The notes beneath the pieces are model-generated. The model did no database searches, was not told the origin of the DNA, and saw only the letters and a list, made by a program, of their open reading frames with translations. From DATMQA01 sp035566895 (lineage in GTDB: Bacteria; Verrucomicrobiota; Verrucomicrobiia; Limisphaerales; UBA8199): a DNA stretch of 64,000 nucleotides. Of the stretch, positions 25,837 to 33,649 are shown piece after piece. The stretch covers positions 1-64,000 of the forward strand of contig DATMQA010000162.1 of the NCBI GenBank assembly GCA_035566895.1. The letters run 5' to 3'. Position 1 is the stretch's first letter. The number at the start of each line of letters is the position of its first letter. Made by a program: the position numbers and the translations under genes.

Positions 25837-27395
25837 ACGCTGGTCTCTTAATTCACGAATGGCTGGTCATCCTCCTGGGGTTGGGACTGCTCCTGGCCGA
25901 TCTGTGGCTTCCGTTCTCCGCGAAACGCAAGCTCGGATATGTGGCCGCCATCGGCGTAGGCGCGATTTTGCTTTATAGCCTGGTGGCGGTGCGAGTTCCT
26001 GCGGAAAATGCGCGGCATGCCTTCAACAACATGTACGTGCTGGATGGACTGGCATTGTTTTTCAAACGCTTTTTCCTGGTAGCCGCCCTCCTGGTACTGC
26101 TCATGTCCGTCGAGTTTGCCGACCGCATCGAAACCGGTATCACCGAATATTACGCCCTGATTCTGTTCGCGCTGGCAGGGATGTTGTTTGCCTCTTCCGC
26201 GAATCATTTCGCGATGCTGTTTGTCTCCCTGGAGTTGATTACCGTCACGTTCTATGTGCTGACCAGTTTCCAGCGGGGGCGCCTGGCTTCGTTGGAAGCG
26301 GGCATCAAATACTTGATCATCGGCGCCCTCTCGACCGCGTTTACTGTGTACGGTATCGCACTCGTTTACGGTATGTCCGGCAAGCTGAATTTCGTCGAGG
26401 TAGCGTCGGCTGCGGGGCAGCTCAACGCCAACAAGCTCTTCCTGTTCGGTTTGCTTCTCGTCCTGGTCGGTTTGGGATTTAAACTCGCCGCTTTTCCGTT
26501 CCAAATCTGGGCGCCGGATGTCTATCAAGGGGCGCCCGCCCCCACCACCGCGTTTCTGGCGGTGGGTTCGAAGGCCGCGGGTTTCGTCTTGCTGCTGCGG
26601 GTCCTCTTCATCGCGGTGCCCGAAATCACCGCGCAATGGACCAACTTGCTGATCATTATCTCCGGCATAACAATTCTTTACGGCAACCTGTGCGCCATCC
26701 CCCAAAGGAACCTGAAGCGGTTGCTCGGTTATTCCAGCATCGCCCACGCCGGTTATATGCTGTTGGGCATCGCCGCCCTGAGCCCCGTCGGTCAATCCGC
26801 TATTCTTTATTATCTCAGCGGCTATCTGTTCACTGTGCTGGGCGCTTTTACGGTGATTTGCTTGGTAATGCGTCATGTGAACGGCGAAGATATCACCTCC
26901 CTGGCCGGACTGAACCAGCGTTCGCCCTTGCTCGCGGCAACCATGACCCTCGCGATGGTCTCGCTGGCCGGCATTCCGCCACTCGCTGGTTTCTTTGGCA
27001 AATTCCTCCTGCTCAAGTCCGTCATTGCTCAGGCCCCTGCTCATCCCGGTTATTATTGTCTGGCGTTTACGGCGCTGGCCGGCGTGGTCATCTCGCTTTA
27101 CTACTATTTTGGTGTCGTGCGGGCAATTTACTGGTCCAGGGACGTGCCGGACCTGTCACCCATCCGGCCTTCCCGGCCCATTCAGCTCTCACTTTACGCC
27201 TGCATGCTGGGAATGCTCCTGCTGGGCATTTACCCTGCGCCGCTCGTCACCTGGGCTGCCGACGCGGTCATGGCCTTGGCCGTGCCCACTCAGCCGTCCT
27301 CCATGGCCTTGGCCGCCCGAATAAACGCCTTCACTTTCCCGAGGTCTTTCCGCCCGGGTTCTGCCTCGACGCCGCTCGACACATCCACCCCATAG
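25833..27395 (+). CDS. nuoN: NADH-quinone oxidoreductase subunit N
   Basis: Third antiporter-like subunit, last gene of the operon. 520 residues, ~14 helices. Signatures are HFAMLFVSLELITVTFYVL, PFQIWAPDVYQGAPAPTTAF, NLKRLLGYSSIAHAGYMLLG and LAGIPPLAGFFGKF. The last ~35 residues (MALAARINAFTFPRSF onward) are polar and antisense to the 3' end of trpF, so both genes share 106 bases tail to tail. Confidence 0.96.
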   Translation: MNAGLLIHEWLVILLGLGLLLADLWLPFSAKRKLGYVAAIGVGAILLYSLVAVRVPAENARHAFNNMYVLDGLALFFKRFFLVAALLVLLMSVEFADRIETGITEYYALILFALAGMLFASSANHFAMLFVSLELITVTFYVLTSFQRGRLASLEAGIKYLIIGALSTAFTVYGIALVYGMSGKLNFVEVASAAGQLNANKLFLFGLLLVLVGLGFKLAAFPFQIWAPDVYQGAPAPTTAFLAVGSKAAGFVLLLRVLFIAVPEITAQWTNLLIIISGITILYGNLCAIPQRNLKRLLGYSSIAHAGYMLLGIAALSPVGQSAILYYLSGYLFTVLGAFTVICLVMRHVNGEDITSLAGLNQRSPLLAATMTLAMVSLAGIPPLAGFFGKFLLLKSVIAQAPAHPGYYCLAFTALAGVVISLYYYFGVVRAIYWSRDVPDLSPIRPSRPIQLSLYACMLGMLLLGIYPAPLVTWAADAVMALAVPTQPSSMALAARINAFTFPRSFRPGSASTPLDTSTP

Positions 27396-27922
27396 GGCCG
27401 CACCCGCTGGACTGCCTCGCCGATATTCTCCGGTGTCAAACCGCCCGCGAGAAAAATTGGGCGCCGCTTTCCCTGGGCCTGCGCCTGTACCGCCAGGTCC
27501 CAATTGAACTTCTCGCCGGTGCCTCCCAATTTACCGGGAGCGCAGGCGTCCAGCAGCCAGGCGTCCGTAGCGTAGGCGTTCATGGCCTGGAGAGATGCGG
27601 CATCGCGGATGCGAAAAGCTTTCATGCTCATCAGGCCGAATTGCAGGCAGTAGCCCGGCGATTCGTCGCCATGAAACTGCAAAAGATTCAGTCCGCATTC
27701 GGCAATGGCGCGCAACACGAAGGCCTCCGGAGCATTGACGAACACACCAACCTTGACGACGGTCGAAGGGAGTTGGCGGATAATTGCAGCGGCGGCTTCG
27801 ATTGAGACGCGCCGCGGGCTTTCATCGCAAAAGACGAACCCCAGCGCGTCGGCCCCGGCTTGGGCCGCGGCCATTCCGTCGGTCGGGTTGGTGATCCCGC
27901 AGATCTTGACGATAACTGCCAT
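27290..27922 (-). CDS. trpF: Phosphoribosylanthranilate isomerase
   Basis: Tryptophan biosynthesis, conversion of N-(5-phosphoribosyl)anthranilate to CdRP. 210 residues from ATG at 27922. A TIM barrel with VKICGITNPTDG at the N-terminus (catalytic Cys), ALGFVF, LLQFHGDE, LLDA, FLAGGLTPENI and GVDVSSGVE. A longer frame continues upstream through lpxK and is a shadow. No other trp gene is near. It is divergent from lpxK and convergent with nuoN. Confidence 0.95.
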   Translation of the reverse strand: MAVIVKICGITNPTDGMAAAQAGADALGFVFCDESPRRVSIEAAAAIIRQLPSTVVKVGVFVNAPEAFVLRAIAECGLNLLQFHGDESPGYCLQFGLMSMKAFRIRDAASLQAMNAYATDAWLLDACAPGKLGGTGEKFNWDLAVQAQAQGKRRPIFLAGGLTPENIGEAVQRVRPYGVDVSSGVEAEPGRKDLGKVKAFIRAAKAMEDG

Positions 27923-28021
27923 TGCTGCGCCAGCATTCCATGGAATCGGCTTTTGGACAACTCGCTTCGACGTCCGCCCCGGCTTGCCCTTCTCTCCGCG
28001 GCTTGGCAAACTTGAGGTCAG

Positions 28022-29194
28022 ATGCGTGAGAAATTTCGGGCTTGGACCGAAACGGTTGAGACCTTTGTCTTGGAGGTCATCCTGGAAGAGCGGCGCGGCC
28101 CTCGCGCGGCGCTGGTCCGGGCCTTGCTCTACACCTGCTCCGGTGTTTTCAAGGTCGCCATTAAAGCCCGTCAATTCCTTTACAGCGTTCGCATTCTGCG
28201 CGACTCCACCCTGGGCGTCCAGGTCATCGCCATCGGTAACCTGACGGTCGGCGGGACCGGCAAGACACCCGTGGTCGAAAAATTCGCGCGTGAACTTCGC
28301 GACCAGGGCCGCAACGTCGCCATCCTCTCGCGCGGTTACCGTTCCAAACCGACGCCCGTCCACGTCTGGCTCTTGAATAAAATCTTCCTGCGCGACGACA
28401 CCACGCCCCCGCGCGTGGTCTCGGACGGCAAATCCCTGCTGCTGGATTCCGAAATGGCAGGCGACGAGCCCTACATGCTGGCTTCGAACCTTAAAGATGT
28501 GGTGGTGCTGGTCGATAAAGACCGCGTCAAGAGCGGACGTTTTGCCATCGAAAAGTACGGCTGCGACACGCTGTTGCTGGACGACGGGTTTCAGTATTGG
28601 AAACTGCGCGGCCGGCGACAGGACATCGTTCTGGTGGACCGGCAGCAGCCTTTCGGCAACGAGCGTCTGCTGCCGCGCGGGACTTTGCGGGAGCCCCCGT
28701 CGCATTTGGCGCGGGCCAGCGTCATTTTTATCACCAAAAGCGACGGCAACACCGCCGAATTGCGTCGGCGCCTCAGCGAGTTCAATCCCTCCGCCGGCAT
28801 TATCGAGTGCATCCATCATCCGCTTTACTTCGAAGATGTCTTCACCGGCCAGCGCCTCGGGTTGGACCTGGTGAAAGGCCGCAAGGTGGCCTCATTGAGC
28901 GGTATCGCTCAACCCGAAAGCTTCGAAAAAAGCCTGGTCAACCTCGGAGCTGAACTGGTCTATTCCAAACGCTTTGCCGACCACCACCGCTTCACCCAAC
29001 AAGAAATCCTGAATGTGATCAACCGCGGCAAGAAAAGACAGGCCGAAGCCATCATCACGACCCAGAAAGACGCGGTGCGCTTCCCCAAGATTGACCGCCG
29101 CGACCTGTCGATCTATTTCATGCGCGTGGAAATCAAGATTCTCTCCGGGGCCGATGGCTTTGAAGATTGCGTCCGCAAGATTTGCTTCCGTTAG
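28022..29194 (+). CDS. lpxK: Tetraacyldisaccharide 4'-kinase
   Basis: Inner-membrane kinase that phosphorylates the 4' position of the lipid A precursor. 390 residues. An amphipathic/hydrophobic N-terminus is followed by the P-loop IGNLTVGGTGKTP (GGTGKT at 77-82), ILSRGYRS and the conserved LLLDDGFQYWKL. The C-terminal part carries FADHHRFTQQEI and TTQKDAVRF. Length is slightly above the usual 320-350. It leads a three-gene lipid A/core cluster. Confidence 0.95.
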   Translation: MREKFRAWTETVETFVLEVILEERRGPRAALVRALLYTCSGVFKVAIKARQFLYSVRILRDSTLGVQVIAIGNLTVGGTGKTPVVEKFARELRDQGRNVAILSRGYRSKPTPVHVWLLNKIFLRDDTTPPRVVSDGKSLLLDSEMAGDEPYMLASNLKDVVVLVDKDRVKSGRFAIEKYGCDTLLLDDGFQYWKLRGRRQDIVLVDRQQPFGNERLLPRGTLREPPSHLARASVIFITKSDGNTAELRRRLSEFNPSAGIIECIHHPLYFEDVFTGQRLGLDLVKGRKVASLSGIAQPESFEKSLVNLGAELVYSKRFADHHRFTQQEILNVINRGKKRQAEAIITTQKDAVRFPKIDRRDLSIYFMRVEIKILSGADGFEDCVRKICFR

Positions 29195-29206
29195 AGTGGT
29201 TAAACT

Positions 29207-30214
29207 ATGGACCGACTCCTCTTCTATACCGTCCGCGCGCTGGTGGCCTTGCTTCAAGCGCTGCCGTTGACCTGGGTCGCCCGAGTCGGCCGGGCCGGCG
29301 GCGCCCTGGCTTACTGGCTTGACGGGCGGCACCGCCGGGTCGCACAACGGAATCTGGCCCTGGTCTTCGGCGAGAAAAAACGGCTCGCCGAAATCCGCGC
29401 CCTCACGCGCGAGAACTTCCGATGTATTGGCGAGAACTATGCCTGCGCGGTTAAGACCGCGGCGATGAGCCTGGAAGAACTCCGTCCGCACGTGGAATTC
29501 GATGCCCCGGCTCTCCAGGCTGCTCCGGAGGGGCAGAAAACCCGGAACGTTGTGGTCGCCATCGGCCATTTTGGCAATTTCGAGCTCTATGCGCGCTTTG
29601 GCCAATTCGCGCCCGCCTACCAATGCGCGACCACCTATCGCGGTTTGCGCCAGCCTTCACTCAACCGGCTGCTTCAATCTCTGCGCGAACGCTCGGGATG
29701 CCTTTACTTCGAGCGCCGGTTTGATGGCGCGGCGTTGCGAGCGTATTTGAAAAAGCCCCGCGTCATATTGGGCCTGCTTTCCGACCAGAGCGCCGGACAG
29801 GCCGGCCTGCGCCTGCCGTTTTTTGGCCAGGACTGCTCCACTTCCGCCGCGCCGGCCATCTTGTCACTCCGCTACCAATGCGCGCTCTACACCGGCATCT
29901 GCTATCGTACAGGGCTGGCGCGCTGGCGCATCGAGCAGGGAGCCGAAATCCCCACCCACGACAAGGATCAGCCGCGCTCGACTGAGGCAATTATGCTGGA
30001 CGTAAACCGCGCCTTCGAGGCGGCGGTGCGCCGTGACCCGGCGAATTGGTTCTGGGTCCATAATCGGTGGAAACAATTTCAAGCCGATAACCGTAGAGCG
30101 CGTCTGTCCTCAGCGCGCGGTCCGGAATCGTCCTCGTCCTCTTTCTCCTCTTCTTCCTCGTCAGCACCAGAGGGCCAAATTCCGGACCCTGCGAGGGTGG
30201 ATGATCGAGGATAA
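29207..30214 (+). CDS. Lipid A acyltransferase (LpxL/HtrB-type lysophospholipid acyltransferase)
   Basis: 335 residues. An N-terminal hydrophobic anchor (RALVALLQALPLTWVARVG) is followed by the acyltransferase motif GHFGNFELYA (H-x4-E), a typical LpxL/HtrB active site, then LLSDQSAGQAGLRLPFFGQ and the late FEAAVRRDPANWFWVHNRWK. Probably adds a secondary acyl chain to lipid A, in agreement with lpxK 12 bases upstream. The C-terminus has an odd Ser run (ESSSSSFSSSSSSAPEG) encoded by TCN-rich DNA that looks like an unstable simple repeat. Which chain is transferred cannot be told. Confidence 0.88.
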   Translation: MDRLLFYTVRALVALLQALPLTWVARVGRAGGALAYWLDGRHRRVAQRNLALVFGEKKRLAEIRALTRENFRCIGENYACAVKTAAMSLEELRPHVEFDAPALQAAPEGQKTRNVVVAIGHFGNFELYARFGQFAPAYQCATTYRGLRQPSLNRLLQSLRERSGCLYFERRFDGAALRAYLKKPRVILGLLSDQSAGQAGLRLPFFGQDCSTSAAPAILSLRYQCALYTGICYRTGLARWRIEQGAEIPTHDKDQPRSTEAIMLDVNRAFEAAVRRDPANWFWVHNRWKQFQADNRRARLSSARGPESSSSSFSSSSSSAPEGQIPDPARVDDRG

Positions 30215-30217
30215 AGG

Positions 30218-31459
30218 ATGGCAGGTGCTCCCATGCCTGACAGCTCCCCATCCATCATTCATCGTCCCTCCTTCCCCTCCCTCCGGCCTCCGGGACGCAT
30301 CCTGGTGCGCGGACTGAACTGGCTCGGGGATGCGGTCATGAGCACCCCCGCGCTGCTACGACTGCGCGAGCACTTTCCCCAGGCACATATTACCCTTTTG
30401 ACTGATGAAAAACTCGCGGATCTTTGGCGGGAACACGCCAGCTTGGACGCCGTCCTCACCTTTGTCCCGGGAGAGAATCCGTGGTCACTCGCCGGACGTT
30501 TGCGACCGAAGACTTTCGACACTGCCCTGGTCCTGCCCAATTCGATCCGCTCGGCCCTCGAGGTCTGGTGGGCGCGCATCCCACAACGTATCGGTTACGT
30601 CAGTCCTTGGCGTGATTGGCTCCTCACCCATCGCCTCGCGCCTCGCCCCGGGTATGTCCCCATGGGTAAACTCTCCACCAAAGAAGTTAAACGCTTGGTT
30701 CGCATGTCAACCCCCGCCGGGAATCACGTTTCACGTTTCTCGTTTCACGCATCACGCATCACGCATCAGGCCTCCCACCATATCCACCAATACCTGCATT
30801 TGGCAGCCGCGCTGGGGTCAGACCCCGCTCCCTTGTCGCCTCATCTGGCCGTCACGAGCGATGAACTGCAAATTGTCCGGTCGAAATTCAGCCTGGGCAT
30901 CGGCACCCGTCCAATCCTTGGACTTAACCCAGGCGCCGAATACGGCCCCGCCAAGCGCTGGCCCGCAGAACGGTTCATCGAAGCAGCGCTCTCTCTTCAG
31001 AAGCGCACCAACTGCGTCTGGCTGCTCCTCGGCGGCCAGTCGGATGCGCCGTTGGCCAACGCTATCTGTTCGGCGTTGCGCCCTCCTGATGCCGTGCTGC
31101 GCAGCTCCGAGCCTGCGCCCCGCGCACTCCACAACCTGGCCGGAAAAACTTCTTTGCGAGAGTTAATGGCTTTGCTTAAGACCTGCCGTGTTCTGCTCAC
31201 CAACGACTCCGGCCCGATGCATGTCGCCGCCGCCCTCGGCACTCCCGTAGTCGTTCCCTTCGGCAGCACTTCGCCCGAGCTGACCGGCCCTGGCTTGCCT
31301 GGCGAGCGGGTTCATCATCTGCTCAAATCCGAAGTCCCGTGTTCTCCTTGTTTCCGGCGCGTCTGCCCCATCGACCTTCGTTGCATGGCGGGCATCACCG
31401 TCGAGCGAGTGGTCGAAGCGGTGCTTCAGGCCTTGGACGTGCATAGCTCTTCCCATTAG
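30218..31459 (+). CDS. waaF: ADP-heptose--LPS heptosyltransferase II-like glycosyltransferase (GT9)
   Basis: Adds heptose to the LPS inner core. 413 residues from ATG 30218 (ATG 30233 equally possible). The N-terminal Rossmann domain starts RILVRGLNWLGDAVMSTPAL and the C-terminal domain has LGLNPGAEYGPAKRWPAERF, LLTNDSGPMHVAAALGTPVV and PCSPCFRRVCPID. Residues ~169-186 (HVSRFSFHASRITHQ) are encoded by a TTTCACG/GCATCACG tandem repeat inserted in frame between the two domains. The cluster lpxK-acyltransferase-waaF points to lipid A/core assembly. Confidence 0.92.
   Translation: MAGAPMPDSSPSIIHRPSFPSLRPPGRILVRGLNWLGDAVMSTPALLRLREHFPQAHITLLTDEKLADLWREHASLDAVLTFVPGENPWSLAGRLRPKTFDTALVLPNSIRSALEVWWARIPQRIGYVSPWRDWLLTHRLAPRPGYVPMGKLSTKEVKRLVRMSTPAGNHVSRFSFHASRITHQASHHIHQYLHLAAALGSDPAPLSPHLAVTSDELQIVRSKFSLGIGTRPILGLNPGAEYGPAKRWPAERFIEAALSLQKRTNCVWLLLGGQSDAPLANAICSALRPPDAVLRSSEPAPRALHNLAGKTSLRELMALLKTCRVLLTNDSGPMHVAAALGTPVVVPFGSTSPELTGPGLPGERVHHLLKSEVPCSPCFRRVCPIDLRCMAGITVERVVEAVLQALDVHSSSH
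30723..30769 (+). repeat. TTTCACG/GCATCACG tandem repeat inside waaF
   Basis: Units CACGTTTCACGTTTCTCGTT and GCATCACGCATCACGCATC in frame in the waaF coding sequence. The same unit family forms elements at 7682-7758 and 48271-48316 outside genes. Confidence 0.75.
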
Positions 31460-31460
31460 C

Positions 31461-31489
31461 TTGACCCGGCATCTTGCTCCGGTTATTAA
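31461..31489 (+). promoter_or_regulatory. Candidate promoter of the FmdB-like gene
   Basis: TTGACC (31461-31466), 17-base spacer, TATTAA (31484-31489). ATG 31500 lies 10 bases beyond, so the message would be nearly leaderless. Starts right after the waaF stop codon. Confidence 0.4.
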
Positions 31490-31499
31490 CATATTGGCC

Positions 31500-31847
31500 A
31501 TGCCGACATACGAATACGTTTGCGAAAAATGCGGACATCAGTTCGAGAAGATTCAGCCGATTTCAGCTAAGCCCCTCGCCACCTGTCCCAAAGAACTCTG
31601 TGCCCAAAAGCGTTGGGGCAAAGGCAAAGTCAAACGGGCCATCACCGGGGGCGGCGGCCTTCTCTTTAAAGGTAGTGGCTTCTACATCACGGATTATCGG
31701 AGTGACAAATACAAAGAAGCCGCCAAAAAGGATTCCGGAAGCACTACCAGCACCGAAAGCAAACCCGCCAAGGCCGCTGAAGCCAAACCCGCTGCCGCTC
31801 CCAAGCCGGACACCAGCGTGAGTAAACCGTCCCCCGCCAAGACCTGA
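31500..31847 (+). CDS. FmdB-family zinc-ribbon protein
   Basis: 115 residues from ATG 31500 (MPTYEYVCEKCGHQFE). The N-terminal zinc ribbon has Cys8-x2-Cys11 and Cys29-x4-Cys34, followed by the conserved GGGGLLFKGSGFYITDYRS. The C-terminal 40 residues are a low-complexity Lys/Ala/Pro/Ser tail. FmdB proteins are named from the formamidase operon; a regulatory role is only assumed. Starting at 31461 would translate the promoter region and is rejected. Confidence 0.88.
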   Translation: MPTYEYVCEKCGHQFEKIQPISAKPLATCPKELCAQKRWGKGKVKRAITGGGGLLFKGSGFYITDYRSDKYKEAAKKDSGSTTSTESKPAKAAEAKPAAAPKPDTSVSKPSPAKT

Positions 31848-31863
31848 ACCCCGCCCCTCTTTA

Positions 31864-32138
31864 CAGAATGACTTGGCCAAAACCATTGAAAGGGAGGCAA
31901 AATGAACAGCCCGGAATCATTCTGCCATAATCATTCTGCCACTCCGGATTCGGAATCTCCTTCGGGCTTCGGGCTTCGGTTTTCGGATTTCTTTCGGCCT
32001 TGGGATTTCGCGCTTCGGACTTTCTTTGCACTGCTATCCATCAAAATTTGCGCAGCTCGCCCAAATTTATTGTGCGTTCGCAAAAGTGGTATCCCTCATT
32101 TAACTCAGTTAACTCTTTTAACCCTTTTAACTCTTTGG
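31864..32138. repeat. Mosaic of three short-repeat families overlapping a gene start
   Basis: In order: a CAGAATGA.../AATCATTCTGCC inverted set (31864-31942); a CTTCGGGCTTCGGG/TTTCGG array (31943-32023, related to the nuoG repeat); and a TTAACTCAGTTAACTC array (32098-32138, related to 21828-21927). The last one is translated as the hydrophobic core of a signal peptide. Confidence 0.7.
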
Positions 32139-33461
32139 TTGAGTCCCCTCCCCGCCGACGCCCAATTCGCGCTGCCAGAGACGACCGCAACCCACAGCCA
32201 TTCGGGCCAGTTCGTCGTCCGTGCCACTCGCTCCTCGGTTCCCGGGACTGGGCCTCTGGGCCTCGAAACCAACCGGAGCTTCATTCGCCTGGACCCGTCT
32301 CTGGTGCCGGTGTCCTGCGAACGCATCAAGCAGAATCTCGCGCGCGAACTCAACGCTGCCGCATCCTGGCAGGGCACAATCTTTGTGGTCTTGTATCCGG
32401 CCGTTTCCCCTGAGGACCCGATCACGTTAACCTCGGAACGATTTCGCGACGGATGGCAATATCGTGTGGAGTTGCCCGACATGATCGAGCGGACCCGGTA
32501 TGTGCGGGCGCTGGTGCAAGTATTGTTGGTCGAGATGGCCAACCGCAGCGGGGCGGCGCATTCAGCAGAGATTCCGACCTGGCTGGTAGAAGGCCTCACC
32601 GAAAAACTGCTGGCTTTCAGCGAAAAGGAAATCCTGCTGGCGCCGGCTCGTACGGCCGGAAACGGATTCAATGTGCCCTTCACGCCGGTATCCGTCCCCC
32701 GGAAGGACAATCCCCTGGAGCAGATTCACCGGGTTTTGTCCCGCCAGCCGCCGCTGAGCTTTGACCAATTGAGTTGGCCCGGTGACGACGAATTGACCGG
32801 CGCCGCGGGAGAACTCTACCGGAGCAGCGCCCATCTCTTCGTGACCGAATTGCTGCGGTTGGAGAATGGGCCCGCCTGCCTGCGTTTCATGCTGGCCGAA
32901 CTGCCGCAGCGTTTTAATTGGCAATTTGCCTTCCTCCGTGCCTTTCACGCTTGGTTTCAGCGGCCCTTGGATGTCGAAAAATGGTGGGCCCTCCAGGTCG
33001 CGCATTTCACCGGGCGCGAACTGGCCCAGACCTGGCCGGCGGAGGAAAGCTGGCAAAAATTCGACCAGATTATCCATTCCCCGGTCCAGGTTCGCGCCAC
33101 CACCAACGAATTGCCATTGCGGGCCGAAGTGACCCTGCAATCGATTATTCGCGAGTGGGACCACGACCGCCAAACCGTCGCGCTGCAGTCCAAATTGCAT
33201 GAAATGGACTTGCTGCGCCTGCGCCTCGCTCAGGAATTCGTTCCCTTGTTTGATGAATACAGGCAAAGCCTCGTGGAGTACCTGCAAAACCGTGATAAGG
33301 CCGGCTTGCTGTCCCGTAAAACGACCGCCCGCCGCCGCGCAGTCGATGAGGCGCTCAGCCAGCTCGCCGCGCTGGATGCCCGGCGCGAAGCCTTGAGGCC
33401 GATTGAGAAGCGCCGCCCTGCAGCCGTTCAGGCCCAGGTTAATCCCCCCGCAGCACCCTAG
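31902..33461 (+). CDS. Unknown secreted protein (start uncertain)
   Basis: Not recognised with confidence. From ATG 31902 (good GGGAGG site upstream) it has 519 residues, but the first ~65 are repeat-encoded. TTG 32070 would give a short basic n-region and a hydrophobic core (LTQLTLLTLLTLWLSPLPADA) with an A-x-A cleavage site, which I find the more natural start. The mature part holds AEIPTWLVEGLTEKLLAF and LYRSSAHLFVTELLRLENG, which resemble peptidase-MA-like folds, but no HExxH is seen. A helical C-terminal segment is rich in Arg/Glu/Leu. Confidence 0.7.
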   Translation: MNSPESFCHNHSATPDSESPSGFGLRFSDFFRPWDFALRTFFALLSIKICAARPNLLCVRKSGIPHLTQLTLLTLLTLWLSPLPADAQFALPETTATHSHSGQFVVRATRSSVPGTGPLGLETNRSFIRLDPSLVPVSCERIKQNLARELNAAASWQGTIFVVLYPAVSPEDPITLTSERFRDGWQYRVELPDMIERTRYVRALVQVLLVEMANRSGAAHSAEIPTWLVEGLTEKLLAFSEKEILLAPARTAGNGFNVPFTPVSVPRKDNPLEQIHRVLSRQPPLSFDQLSWPGDDELTGAAGELYRSSAHLFVTELLRLENGPACLRFMLAELPQRFNWQFAFLRAFHAWFQRPLDVEKWWALQVAHFTGRELAQTWPAEESWQKFDQIIHSPVQVRATTNELPLRAEVTLQSIIREWDHDRQTVALQSKLHEMDLLRLRLAQEFVPLFDEYRQSLVEYLQNRDKAGLLSRKTTARRRAVDEALSQLAALDARREALRPIEKRRPAAVQAQVNPPAAP

Positions 33462-33599
33462 GAACAACCTCCGATATGTGCCGGCGATTTAGGCGGACTA
33501 GGGCCTGACTTCGACCTGCAGAATTCTTCGTTAATTGACGGAAATCGGTGTGCTGTAATGCCTTACGTCGCCCGCTTTCATCGTTTTCTTGCCCCCGGC

Positions 33600-33627
33600 T
33601 TGACAGGCTTAGGTTCGAACCTATAGT
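33600..33627 (+). promoter_or_regulatory. Sigma70-type promoter of the kamA-like gene
   Basis: TTGACA (33600-33605), 16-base spacer, TATAGT (33622-33627), close to consensus. The start codon is 22 bases downstream of the -10. This shows that upstream in-frame codons back to 33548 are not translated. Confidence 0.75.
33610..33623. promoter_or_regulatory. 14-bp perfect palindrome in the kamA promoter spacer (operator candidate)
   Basis: TAGGTTCGAACCTA lies between -35 and -10 and enters the -10. A bound dimeric repressor would block polymerase. No regulator gene is adjacent. Confidence 0.6.
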
Positions 33628-33649
33628 GCGCTTGTTATTTAAAGGAACA

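Noticed and set aside
25848..27044. Minus-strand frame of ~400 codons opposite nuoN
   Set aside because: Hydrophilic Gln/Glu/His-rich mirror of a membrane protein; shadow.
33605..33630. GGTTCGAACC resembling a tRNA T-loop
   Set aside because: Flanking bases do not form a T-stem, acceptor or anticodon arm; it is a palindrome in a promoter spacer.
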